Origin: a virus
Direction: 5' to 3' (one strand)
IMG/VR virus record: IMGVR_UViG_3300006793_000127
Span: 1-33,830 of that record
DNA: 33,830 nucleotides
In this document: piece by piece, positions 8,128 to 14,387 of the stretch
Layout of the letters: each line of letters starts with the position of its first letter
Position numbering within the stretch: the stretch's first letter is position 1
Notes under the pieces: model-generated
Seen by the model: only the letters and a program-made list of their open reading frames with translations
The model's database searches: none
Told to the model about the DNA's origin: nothing
Position numbers and translations under genes: made by a program

Positions 8128-8143
8128 TGATAGTAGGTGATAT

Positions 8144-9082
8144 ATGCGTGATGATTTTTTGTGGGTCGAGAAGTATCGTCCCAAAACTGTAAGTGATACA
8201 ATTCTACCTGTTGATCTCAAGAAAACATTTCAACAGTTTGTCGATCAAGACAATATTCCAAACCTTATCCTCACTGGTGGTCCCGGTGTAGGCAAGACGA
8301 CAGTCGCTCGAGCAATGCTAGAAGAACTCGACTGTGACTACATCGTCATTAACGGCTCGATGAATGGTAACATCGATACACTTCGTGTAGAGATACAACA
8401 ATTTGCCTCATCAGTCTCACTCAGTGGTGGTCGTAAGTACGTTATCCTCGACGAAGCAGACTACCTCAATCCAAACTCTACTCAACCAGCACTTCGCAAC
8501 TTCATGGAAGAATACTCCAAGAATTGTGGATTTATTCTGACTTGTAACTTTAAGAACAAGATCATTGATCCTTTACACTCTCGGTGCAGTGTGATTGAGT
8601 TTAAGATTGCGAAAGATGACAAGCCAGATATGGCAGCTCAACTCTTTAAACGAGTCATCAACATCCTCAAGACCGAGAATGTAGACTTCGATCAGAAGGC
8701 AGTTGCCGAGGTAATTAGTAAATACTTTCCAGATAATCGAAGGATTCTGAATGAACTACAACGATACTCTGCTACTGGCAGGATTGACACTGGTGTACTC
8801 GCTAATCTACATGAGGCTACACTACACAATCTTGTTGGAGCTTTACGAGACAAAGACTTTACCACCGTCCGAAAGTGGGTCGCAGATAACTCAGACGTAG
8901 AAGCAGCTACCATCTTCCGTCAGATCTACAATAAGTGTTCTGACTTTCTAAAAGCTGGCAGTGTGCCTCAACTCGTTCTCATCCTCGCCGATTATCAATA
9001 CAAGGATGCATTCGTTGCCGATCATGAGATCAACATGACTGCATGCCTCACCGAAATTATGGTCAACTGTGAGTTCTCATAA
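8144..9082 (+). CDS. 44: Sliding clamp loader large subunit gp44 (AAA+ ATPase)
   Basis: A 312-aa RFC-like ATPase, the size of T4 gp44 (319 aa). It has the N-terminal LWVEKYRPKTVSD, Walker A GGPGVGKTT (45-53), Walker B VILDEAD (100-106), sensor 1 LTCNF and the arginine-finger motif SRC near residue 147. With gp62 it would load the gp45 ring at primer ends using ATP. Its start lies after a 95-nt leader with a possible hairpin. In T4 this leader region is a RegA target, and regA lies downstream here too. Confidence 0.93.
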   Translation: MRDDFLWVEKYRPKTVSDTILPVDLKKTFQQFVDQDNIPNLILTGGPGVGKTTVARAMLEELDCDYIVINGSMNGNIDTLRVEIQQFASSVSLSGGRKYVILDEADYLNPNSTQPALRNFMEEYSKNCGFILTCNFKNKIIDPLHSRCSVIEFKIAKDDKPDMAAQLFKRVINILKTENVDFDQKAVAEVISKYFPDNRRILNELQRYSATGRIDTGVLANLHEATLHNLVGALRDKDFTTVRKWVADNSDVEAATIFRQIYNKCSDFLKAGSVPQLVLILADYQYKDAFVADHEINMTACLTEIMVNCEFS

Positions 9083-9240
9083 TGTGGAGAATTTGGGCCA
9101 AATCACTCGGAGAAAAAGTAGGCGAAACAGATTCACAAGCAGATGCAGTAGCAATCATCAGAACCTTCTGGTGGCTCCTTCATGTGTTTACCTGTTTCAT
9201 GATAATTATACATAATGGCCATAATTTAGGATGGTGGTGA
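9082..9240 (+). CDS. 52-aa small membrane-associated protein
   Basis: ATG 9082 overlaps the gp44 stop (TAATG), and its TGA overlaps the next ATG (TGATG), so it is locked between two coupled genes. It has an amphipathic N-terminus (MWRIWAKSLGEKVGE) and a hydrophobic aromatic helix (FWWLLHVFTCFMIII), ending HNLGWW. One membrane segment is likely. Function unknown. Confidence 0.6.
   Translation: MWRIWAKSLGEKVGETDSQADAVAIIRTFWWLLHVFTCFMIIIHNGHNLGWW
9187..9216 (+). promoter_or_regulatory. Possible sigma70-like promoter inside the small membrane ORF
   Basis: TTTACC (9187-9192), an 18-bp spacer and CATAAT followed by GG resemble the other promoters here, but with a longer spacer and a weaker -10. 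It would start transcription just before the zinc-ribbon/gp62/RegA genes. Confidence 0.35.
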
Positions 9241-9419
9241 TGTTTAAGAGAAAGCCTGAAAAGAAATGTGAAATACCGGACTGTAGCAATGTACTTCCGG
9301 AAGATCCAGCTGTAATATACATGGGTGATTATGCGTTCTATGTATGTGAAGATTGTGAGAAGTTGATGGATATTATACAACAAAAAACGGAGGAGCACTA
9401 TGGCGACGAATCCGTTTGA
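9240..9419 (+). CDS. 59-aa zinc-ribbon-like small protein
   Basis: Four cysteines in CEIPDC (near residue 10) and CEDC (near 37) form a likely zinc-binding knuckle pair; the rest is polar and acidic. ATG 9240 has an AGGA Shine-Dalgarno 8 nt upstream and a 1-nt stop/start overlap with the preceding ORF. The longer start at 9231 lacks such a site. The gene overlaps gp62 by 20 nt. The role is unknown; its position suggests replication or translation control. Confidence 0.6.
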   Translation: MFKRKPEKKCEIPDCSNVLPEDPAVIYMGDYAFYVCEDCEKLMDIIQQKTEEHYGDESV

Positions 9420-9789
9420 TTATTTGAACTCTATCAATGTCACAAAAAAGAATATGATGCGAGATACAGAGAATGATTCTCTCGCTGAGAAGGACTACAA
9501 TGCCTTCATCATAAATCGAGGACTGTCATACTTCCAAGATACTGTTACCATCGCAAATGAGATGAATATCCACCACGAGCTCGACCACCTCCTTCAATAC
9601 GAGTTTCTTATAAATATTATAAGACCACGTAAAAGATTTTCGAAGTGGTTTAAAAAAGAGCAAGACAGTGATGTGGAAGCAGTTGCAGAGTTCTATGGCT
9701 ACAGCAATGAGAGAGCAGCACAAGCACTAACTATCCTGTCTAATGAGCAAATAAGAAGAATAAAAGAAAAATTAGAAAAAGGTGGTTAA
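9400..9789 (+). CDS. 62: Clamp loader small subunit gp62
   Basis: A 129-aa protein located between gp44 and RegA, as in T4-like genomes. The start MATNPFDYLNSINVTKKNMM and the helical YEFLINIIRPRKRFSKWFKK with a C-terminal helix NEQIRRIKEKLEK fit the small loader subunit family. It is shorter than T4 gp62 (187 aa), as is usual in marine T4-likes. It would associate with gp44 as a 4:1 complex. A strong Shine-Dalgarno (GGAGGA) precedes the ATG. Identification rests on both context and the N-terminal motif. Confidence 0.78.
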   Translation: MATNPFDYLNSINVTKKNMMRDTENDSLAEKDYNAFIINRGLSYFQDTVTIANEMNIHHELDHLLQYEFLINIIRPRKRFSKWFKKEQDSDVEAVAEFYGYSNERAAQALTILSNEQIRRIKEKLEKGG

Positions 9790-9791
9790 GT

Positions 9792-10190
9792 ATGAGTGCG
9801 GTAGAATCTCTAGTTGAAGTTACCTTGCAGAGTCAAGATGATTTCCTAAAGGTACGTGAAACCCTTACACGTATCGGCATTGCATCTCCAAAAGAAAAGA
9901 AGCTCTATCAGTCGTGTCACATTCTTCATAAGCGTGGCAAGTACTATATCGTTCACTTCAAAGAATTATTTGCCCTCGATGGCAAACCTACAAATTTCTC
10001 TGAAGAGGACCAAGGCAGACGCAATACAATTACAAAGCTTTTGTCAGACTGGAATCTCATCTCAGTCGTTAAAGATGACAATATCTCAGATCCAGCAGCC
10101 CCCATGAACCAGATCAAAATCATTGCCCATAAGGACAAGAATGACTGGGAACTGGTGGCCAAGTACAATATTGGGAATAAGAAGAAGTAA
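9792..10190 (+). CDS. regA: RegA translational repressor
   Basis: This 132-aa protein is clearly RegA. DDFLKVRETLTRIGIASPKEK, LYQSCHILHKRGKYYIVHFKE, then TEED-like SEEDQGRR, LLSDWNLI and a C-terminal WELVAKYNIGN match T4 RegA (122 aa) in order. It represses translation of several early mRNAs, including clamp loader genes, by binding near their start codons. It follows gp62 directly, as in T4. The last codons overlap an inverted copy of a regulatory repeat (10189-10201). Confidence 0.93.
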   Translation: MSAVESLVEVTLQSQDDFLKVRETLTRIGIASPKEKKLYQSCHILHKRGKYYIVHFKELFALDGKPTNFSEEDQGRRNTITKLLSDWNLISVVKDDNISDPAAPMNQIKIIAHKDKNDWELVAKYNIGNKKK

Positions 10191-10201
10191 GTTATTGATT
10201 T
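10189..10201 (-). repeat. Inverted single copy of the AATCAATAACTT repeat
   Basis: The 13 bases read on the minus strand as AAATCAATAACTT, an exact match to the core of the direct repeats at 18670-18726 and 33441-33497. It lies 30 bp upstream of the -35 element at 10232. Chance cannot be excluded for a single AT-rich 13-mer. Confidence 0.4.
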
Positions 10202-10231
10202 TCTTATGAAAAAAAATGTTACTAGTCGGCA

Positions 10232-10260
10232 TGTACAAATGAAGCCCCCTATAGTAGAAT
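10232..10260 (+). promoter_or_regulatory. Sigma70-like promoter before the SprT-like gene
   Basis: TGTACA (10232-10237), a 17-bp spacer and TAGAAT followed by GGGC (10255-10260) match the promoters at 18266, 23863 and 29766. A Shine-Dalgarno (TTGGAGA) and ATG 10283 follow. Confidence 0.7.
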
Positions 10261-10282
10261 GGGCATGTAATTTGGAGATTGT

Positions 10283-10816
10283 ATGACAACAGTATACACC
10301 AAAAAGCTTACTCCCGTCCAGCGCAAGCTGGTTCGGGATCTTATTCCGTTTTGCGTTAAAAAACTCATGCCTCGTATTAAAGATCTGCAGATCACCGTTG
10401 TTGGTGTCAAGGATTTGGTAGAAAACGAAGGCATACATGCAGATGTCATCTACGAATATGTAGATGCTATTGTTCGCCCGAAAGATTATATTATTCGTGT
10501 TGATACAATGGACGATCTGCAAGAATTTGTACGTGTCATCTGCCACGAAATGGTCCACGTTAAACAATGGGCCCGTGGCGAGATGTACTCGTATGATCGA
10601 CATCCCAATCTAACTCGTTGGCATAAGCAAAAGATTGACCACGATAAGATGGATTATTATGAACAACCATGGGAAATCGAAGCCCATGGCCGTGAAGAAG
10701 GCCTTACGGTCTCTTTCTTACAAGAACATGAACAGTGGGCAGGATTTGTCTATGGAATTATTGAAGATTACAAAATGCAGCGACCAGAGCAAATGGTACT
10801 CAACCCACGTTGGTGA
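10283..10816 (+). CDS. SprT-like/zincin metallopeptidase
   Basis: A 177-aa protein. ICHEMVHVKQW (86-96) is an HExxH zinc site, and a third ligand is likely in the later helix QPWEIEAHGRE. The layout (DYIIRVDTMDDLQEFVRVICHEMVH) resembles small phage SprT-like or gluzincin-like peptidases common in marine T4-likes. Possible roles include cleaving DNA-protein crosslinks or processing a phage protein; the substrate is not visible. It has its own promoter. A second ORF in another frame overlaps its last 65 nt. Confidence 0.7.
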   Translation: MTTVYTKKLTPVQRKLVRDLIPFCVKKLMPRIKDLQITVVGVKDLVENEGIHADVIYEYVDAIVRPKDYIIRVDTMDDLQEFVRVICHEMVHVKQWARGEMYSYDRHPNLTRWHKQKIDHDKMDYYEQPWEIEAHGREEGLTVSFLQEHEQWAGFVYGIIEDYKMQRPEQMVLNPRW

Positions 10817-10940
10817 GACATTTCCGTTAATCGAAACATTCGCTACAGAATATCTTACACGTCAATTGCCTGATAATCAGTTTGGTATTAGGTTCTTGAA
10901 CTATGTGGCAAAAGATGATGCGGTGGTGATCAATGAATAG
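10752..10940 (+). CDS. 62-aa conserved-looking small protein overlapping the SprT-like gene
   Basis: The region 10817-10940 is open in one frame only and reads as protein (GETFPLIETF, EYLTRQLPDNQFGIRFLNYV, KDDAVVINE). Its only plausible starts lie inside the preceding gene. ATG 10752 has AGGA 7 nt upstream. The stop overlaps the next ATG (10933). An alternative is a +1 frameshift or frameshift mutation that fuses this tail to the metallopeptidase. Function unknown. Confidence 0.45.
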   Translation: MELLKITKCSDQSKWYSTHVGETFPLIETFATEYLTRQLPDNQFGIRFLNYVAKDDAVVINE

Positions 10941-11202
10941 GTCTGAAGATACAGAACTATATCACGGCAGCGCCTTGATGTCAAAAGCTACAGAAGAATG
11001 TGGTGAATTGGTACAGGCTATCTCCAAGTATGCTAACAAAGGTGGCAAACGAAACGAGAATAAAATACTCGAAGAAGCTGCTGATGCTTTAGTAATGATA
11101 AGCGCTTTGATTCAATATCTTGAAGTAGATGAAAATAAATTTATGAAGAGAGTTGAGAAAAGCAAACAGAAATTTGACAAATATTATGAAGGAGAAATAT
11201 AG
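10933..11202 (+). CDS. MazG-like nucleotide pyrophosphohydrolase
   Basis: An 89-aa, four-helix protein with the MazG/dUTPase-2-type metal motif: KATEECGELVQAISKY (E-E-x-x-E, residues about 18-33) and KILEEAADALVMISAL (E-x-x-D). It would hydrolyse NTPs or dNTPs to monophosphates, helping shape the nucleotide pool for phage DNA. MazG-like genes are frequent in marine phages. It lies between small genes in an operon with a deoxyribonucleotidase-like HAD protein, consistent with nucleotide metabolism. Confidence 0.75.
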   Translation: MNRSEDTELYHGSALMSKATEECGELVQAISKYANKGGKRNENKILEEAADALVMISALIQYLEVDENKFMKRVEKSKQKFDKYYEGEI

Positions 11203-11203
11203 T

Positions 11204-11473
11204 ATGAGTAATGACGTAGTAACTTTAGTAACTGCAGGCGGCGAGATGGTTGGTCGTCTAAAAGAAGAGAGCGATACAGGTATTACACTCGAATCACCTC
11301 GCGCTTTCGTACAAACAGAACAAGGTGTAGGTTTTGCACCAAGTGTATGTCTGACCGGTGAAAGTAAGCCAGCTGAAATAACATTTAATAAAGCTGGTGT
11401 AATTCTGATGTGCAACTCAAGTGAAGAAGTATCTAAAATGTGGTTACAAGCTACAACTGGTTTAGTAGTATGA
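11204..11473 (+). CDS. 89-aa small beta-rich protein (Sm-like fold possible)
   Basis: It begins MSNDVVTLVTAGGEMVGRLKEE and continues ITLESPRAFVQ, a strand pattern like Sm/LSm small barrels (VxLxxGxxxxGxL). The C-terminal half (EITFNKAGVILM) is also strand-rich. ATG 11204 has a strong Shine-Dalgarno (AAGGAGAAATATAGT). The fold proposal is inference from pattern only. The stop overlaps the next start by 4 nt. Confidence 0.6.
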   Translation: MSNDVVTLVTAGGEMVGRLKEESDTGITLESPRAFVQTEQGVGFAPSVCLTGESKPAEITFNKAGVILMCNSSEEVSKMWLQATTGLVV

Positions 11474-12045
11474 GAGACAAGTTAATTCTAACTGACTGCG
11501 ACGGAGTCATGCTCGATTGGACTTATGCGTTCGATCAGTGGATGAAGCGGCATGGTTATCGTATTCAAAATTATAATGAATACGACATCGGTAAAAAATA
11601 TGATGTAGGTTTTGCTGAGAAAAAGAAACTTACTCGTATGTTCAATGAGTCTGCTTCTATCCGTAAGATTCCGCCTCTCCGAGATGCCATCAAGTATATT
11701 CGCAAACTACACGAAGAGCATGGTTATATCTTTCATGTTATCACATCATTGAGTGATGACGAGTATGCCCAACATCTCAGGACAAAAAACCTTTGTGAGA
11801 CGTTTGGTCATACAGTCTTTGAGAAATACGTGTACCTCGACTGCGGCGCTGATAAGGATGAAGCGCTAGCTAAGTATGAAGGTAGCGGTTGCTATTGGCT
11901 AGAAGACAAACCAGAGAATGCACTCGCTGGTCAAAATGTAGGATTGAATAGTTTACTGATTGCGCATGGTCATAATGCGAACAATGAAAATGCATTTGTA
12001 CGTGTACAAAACTGGAAAGAGATTTACGAGATTATTGTTGGATGA
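11470..12045 (+). CDS. HAD-superfamily 5'(3')-deoxyribonucleotidase-like phosphatase
   Basis: A 191-aa protein. LILTDCDGVMLDW holds the HAD catalytic DxD (Asp9, Asp11). HVITSLSDDEY is motif II (Thr/Ser), the lysine of motif III lies in the CGADKDEALAKY region, and YWLEDKPENALAG is motif IV. This order matches the NT5C-like deoxyribonucleotidases, which dephosphorylate deoxynucleoside monophosphates. It may remove unwanted dNMPs or serve base modification. It overlaps the previous gene (ATGA) and the next gene by 4 nt. Confidence 0.7.
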   Translation: MRDKLILTDCDGVMLDWTYAFDQWMKRHGYRIQNYNEYDIGKKYDVGFAEKKKLTRMFNESASIRKIPPLRDAIKYIRKLHEEHGYIFHVITSLSDDEYAQHLRTKNLCETFGHTVFEKYVYLDCGADKDEALAKYEGSGCYWLEDKPENALAGQNVGLNSLLIAHGHNANNENAFVRVQNWKEIYEIIVG

Positions 12046-13493
12046 TTATCGTTGATAAAAGATTACCTAACGCTTATAATCTTTTGTATCAAGGCAGTAT
12101 CGAAGAAGTACACGATAAGCGAATAGCACAATATTACAAAGACTTTAGGCATGTAAGAGTCGTGCCATATTCAGCCGTGTGTGAACGCGTTCAAAATCAT
12201 CGTAGTTCTGAAACCGTTTTTGGCGAACATCTAACTAGTTTCTTTCATGATCCCGGCACTATAGATTACGACAATTTTCATTCAGCAATGGGTCATAGTA
12301 AAACGGCTCATTACCGACGAATTGTTAAAATGCATTGGCTTGTTAATGACATGTTAGAAAATGGATTGAACGACCCAATGACTGCTGTTGTTTATCCAAA
12401 CATGCACGAAAAAATAGAATGGAATGTGACTATACATCCAGGTTCATTTAGACAGCATGCTTTAAAATTGACTAACACAGATTTAGATGTCATCGTTTTC
12501 GACGCATTTGAATTATTTTATGATTATCCTAAAGTAACACTCAAAGAAATATTTAATCACTATGGTGTTATTGATAAAATAGACATTAATATGCTTCATC
12601 ATGACACTAATTTAATGACTCCACAAATGTTTAATATTACCGAAGGTAGTAGACATACTAGTATGGGTAAAAATACTAGGAATTGGGAGAAAAAAATTAG
12701 AGACATGTTTGATAAACCGGTTAATATCTTTATTGGTTATGATAGCACTCACGGAGATGCATCAGAAGTTTGCAAAAATTCAATCCTTAAAAAAATGAAT
12801 AATGCAAATATCAATATACAAATGTTGGATGTTTCAAAGATTGAAGGATGGACAAGAGAGTATAAGAATCAATCAACAGAATTTTCTTATACTAGATTTT
12901 TAGTACCGTACTTATCAAACTACGAAGGTATTAGTATATTCTGTGATGATGATTTTATTTTTACAGAAAATATACTCAACACAATATGGTTTTTACGTCC
13001 AGATCAGGCAGTAGCTTGTGTACAGCATGACTTTGAACACAAATATGATACTAAGTTTACAAATGCCAAAGATGTGTGGTATAATAGAAAACTCTGGTCA
13101 AGCTTGATGGTATTTAATAACTCTCATGAAGATTGTAAAAAACTAACATTAGAGACTGTACAAGAAGCTACTGGAAAATACTTACATCAATTCGAATGGA
13201 CAAATAACATTGGTAGTTTACCTCATAAATGGAATTGGTGTGAAGGATATAGTTCAATTGCAGAAATACATCACGTGTGTGGTATGCATTGGACAAGAGG
13301 CGGTCCATGGATAGAAGGTATGGATTGTAGTGAAATAGAGGGTATAGAAATATATAATGCTTATAAGTATCGTGATACCCCAAATTGGCAAAAAGCTATA
13401 CTTGATATGTCAGAATATTATGACATAGAATGGACAGATGATGATACGGGCACTGAAAAGAAGTGCTCTGAGATAAATAGAGATGTTCGTTGA
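12042..13493 (+). CDS. Two-domain protein with GT8-like glycosyltransferase domain
   Basis: A 483-aa protein. The N-terminal half (about 1-220) is of unknown type. The C-terminal half begins VNIFIGYDSTHGDASEV, continues FSYTRFLVPYL and ISIFCDDDFIFTENI (DDD metal/nucleotide-sugar site near residue 305), and ends with HWTRGGPW, the pattern of GT8-like glycosyltransferases. The gene is visibly more AT-rich than the nucleotide genes before it, like the other surface-glycan-type genes here. Modification of host or virion glycans is likely. Its 3' end overlaps the late promoter motif (13472-13479) and the likely start of the tmRNA transcript. Confidence 0.7.
   Translation: MIIVDKRLPNAYNLLYQGSIEEVHDKRIAQYYKDFRHVRVVPYSAVCERVQNHRSSETVFGEHLTSFFHDPGTIDYDNFHSAMGHSKTAHYRRIVKMHWLVNDMLENGLNDPMTAVVYPNMHEKIEWNVTIHPGSFRQHALKLTNTDLDVIVFDAFELFYDYPKVTLKEIFNHYGVIDKIDINMLHHDTNLMTPQMFNITEGSRHTSMGKNTRNWEKKIRDMFDKPVNIFIGYDSTHGDASEVCKNSILKKMNNANINIQMLDVSKIEGWTREYKNQSTEFSYTRFLVPYLSNYEGISIFCDDDFIFTENILNTIWFLRPDQAVACVQHDFEHKYDTKFTNAKDVWYNRKLWSSLMVFNNSHEDCKKLTLETVQEATGKYLHQFEWTNNIGSLPHKWNWCEGYSSIAEIHHVCGMHWTRGGPWIEGMDCSEIEGIEIYNAYKYRDTPNWQKAILDMSEYYDIEWTDDDTGTEKKCSEINRDVR
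13472..13479 (+). promoter_or_regulatory. T4-type late promoter (GATAAATA) for the tmRNA
   Basis: GATAAATA fits the NATAAATA late promoter reported for marine T4-like phages and differs from the T4 consensus TATAAATA by one base. Initiation 6-8 nt downstream would place the 5' end near 13485-13487, just ahead of the acceptor piece of the tmRNA. This is the only promoter-like element seen near the gene. It lies within the end of the upstream CDS. Confidence 0.5.
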
Positions 13494-13544
13494 AGTTTGT
13501 ACTAAGAAGTTTGGACGCGGGTTCGACTCCCGCCGCCTCCACCA
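13485..13544 (+). ncRNA. ssrA: tmRNA acceptor piece (3' half), upstream in a permuted gene
   Basis: The tail contains a T-arm GCGGG-TTCGACT-CCCGC (13517-13533), acceptor strand CGCCTCC (13534-13540), discriminator A and encoded CCA (13542-13544). This matches the 3' end of tmRNA rather than a tRNA: the GGACGCGGGTTC-type sequence is tmRNA-like, and no 5' tRNA half precedes it. The acceptor strand pairs in full with GGGGGCG at 13695-13701, downstream, including a G3-U70 wobble, the alanine identity element. Bases 13495-13515 (GTTTGTACTAAGAAGTTTGG region) can form the 3' strand of P2. The 5' end is estimated from the late promoter. The gene is circularly permuted: acceptor piece first, coding piece second. 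Confidence 0.88.
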
Positions 13545-13694
13545 AAAGGAGTTTTTATGCGCATACAAATGAAGGGTGGTGATGAGTATGATGCTCTTTC
13601 TCGTAAAAGCAAGGGTCTCCATCGATGGAGATCTGGAGAAAGAAAGGCACTCAAGCGCAAATACAACAAACGAGTTCGAAAGACTTCTTTTGTT
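13545..13694 (+). other. Intervening segment of the permuted tmRNA precursor
   Basis: This 150-nt segment separates the CCA end from the 5' G of the coding piece. It should be removed by RNase P (cut before 13695) and 3' processing after 13544. It contains a Shine-Dalgarno and a 55-codon ORF (13557-13724) that runs into the coding piece. Confidence 0.7.
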
Positions 13695-13724
13695 GGGGGC
13701 GTTCTGGATTCGACAGGCAACTGA
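13557..13724 (+). CDS. 55-aa very basic small protein nested in the tmRNA intervening segment
   Basis: ATG 13557 has a strong Shine-Dalgarno (AAAGGAG) 6 nt upstream. The protein begins MRIQMKGGDEYDALSRKSKG and continues WRSGERKALKRKYNKRVRK, a very basic Arg/Lys-rich segment. Small proteins of this type (D-E-Y-D-A-L then W-R-S-G-x-R-K-x-x-K-R) resemble conserved small ORFs of marine T4-like phages. Its last 10 codons overlap the acceptor stem and TTCTGGATTCGAC element of the tmRNA coding piece, so tmRNA processing would cut its message. Nucleic-acid binding is inferred from charge only. Confidence 0.6.
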   Translation: MRIQMKGGDEYDALSRKSKGLHRWRSGERKALKRKYNKRVRKTSFVGGVLDSTGN

Positions 13725-13867
13725 AAGCAAATGGAGAACCGTCCATGAACGCTGACGTAAAACGGTGGTTCAAAACTATAGTTGCCAATGACGACAACTA
13801 CTACGGTGATTACGCACTAGCTGCATAATCCTGCGGGGCGGCCACTGCCTTGTAATCCAAGTGTGGC
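13695..13867 (+). ncRNA. ssrA: tmRNA coding piece (5' half) with tag ANDDNYYGDYALAA
   Basis: It begins GGGGGCG (13695-13701), the 5' acceptor strand, then TTCTGGATTCGAC (13702-13714), the conserved tmRNA 5' signature. GAACC/GGTTC (13736-13740 with 13767-13771) and ACCGT/ACGGT can form a structure just before the tag, where PK1 lies in other tmRNAs. ATAGTT precedes the resume codon GCC (13784). The frame then reads ANDDNYYGDYALAA and stops at TAA 13826-13828. The ALAA ending is the usual protease-recognition end of ssrA tags. A hairpin and T-run follow. It would be alanylated, bind SmpB (not encoded in this window) and rescue stalled ribosomes. Confidence 0.9.
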
Positions 13868-13876
13868 ATTTTTTTT
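13841..13876 (+). terminator. Rho-independent terminator after the tmRNA
   Basis: GCCAC (13841-13845) pairs with GTGGC (13863-13867), with an inner CTTG/CAAG helix and TAATC loop. It is followed by A and eight T's (13869-13876). It may double as the 3' structure of the tmRNA coding piece. Confidence 0.7.
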
Positions 13877-13898
13877 GCTATGAAGCAAGGAGGAGTTT

Positions 13899-14387
13899 AT
13901 GTATAGGCTATTACTTGTTATAATGTGTATGGTTTGGTCAGTAGATGTATCAGCTGATGAATGGCATTCGAAAGAGATACAATGTCTTGCTAAGAATGTT
14001 TATTTTGAAGCGCGCGGTGAATCGCTGACAGGCAAAATAGCCGTTGCCAATGTCACGCTGAATCGTGTTCGTTCGAACAAATTCCCTGATTCGGTATGTG
14101 CTGTAATTACTCAAGCTAAAACATATAAAAACTGGAAAGGCAACATTGTGCCTCGACGGAATCAATGTCAGTTTAGCTGGTTTTGTGATGGCAAACCAGA
14201 TAATCCAAGTGATATAAGTATGTATAGAGAAAGTTTACGAGTAGCCGAAGTTGTATATAATGGCTATCGCGATGTAACCGAGGGTTCATTGTTTTATCAT
14301 AACGATCAAGTGAAACCCTATTGGGCTGCAACTATGATGAAAACAAAGATCATAGGCGCACATCATTTTTATAGGGACAGTTATTAA
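13899..14387 (+). CDS. Exported SleB-like cell-wall hydrolase (Hydrolase_2)
   Basis: A 162-aa protein. It has a signal-peptide-like N-terminus (LLLVIMCMVWSVDVSADE), then CLAKNVYFEARGES (Glu likely catalytic), AVANVTLNRVRSNKFPDSVC and CQFSWFCDGKP, the conserved order of the SleB/CwlJ-type hydrolase domain. It would cleave peptidoglycan glycan strands in the periplasm. Signal-arrest release, as in some endolysins, is possible. The ATG has a strong AAGGAGGA Shine-Dalgarno. It stands upstream of a metzincin lipoprotein and near other envelope proteins. A separate T4-lysozyme-like endolysin is encoded on the minus strand. Confidence 0.8.
   Translation: MYRLLLVIMCMVWSVDVSADEWHSKEIQCLAKNVYFEARGESLTGKIAVANVTLNRVRSNKFPDSVCAVITQAKTYKNWKGNIVPRRNQCQFSWFCDGKPDNPSDISMYRESLRVAEVVYNGYRDVTEGSLFYHNDQVKPYWAATMMKTKIIGAHHFYRDSY

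Noticed and set aside
9953-10603. 216-codon minus-strand ORF
   Set aside because: It lies antisense to RegA and the SprT-like gene, both clearly coding, and its translation has no recognisable features.
13495-13544. Isolated tRNA or tRNA remnant with T-arm and CCA
   Set aside because: There is no 5' tRNA half, D-arm or anticodon arm before it, and its acceptor strand pairs perfectly with the downstream tmRNA 5' end, so it is the acceptor piece of a permuted tmRNA.
13625-13828. 67-codon plus-strand ORF through the tmRNA tag
   Set aside because: It is an accidental open frame that runs in from the intervening segment; only the tag portion (13784-13828) is translated, by the tmRNA mechanism.
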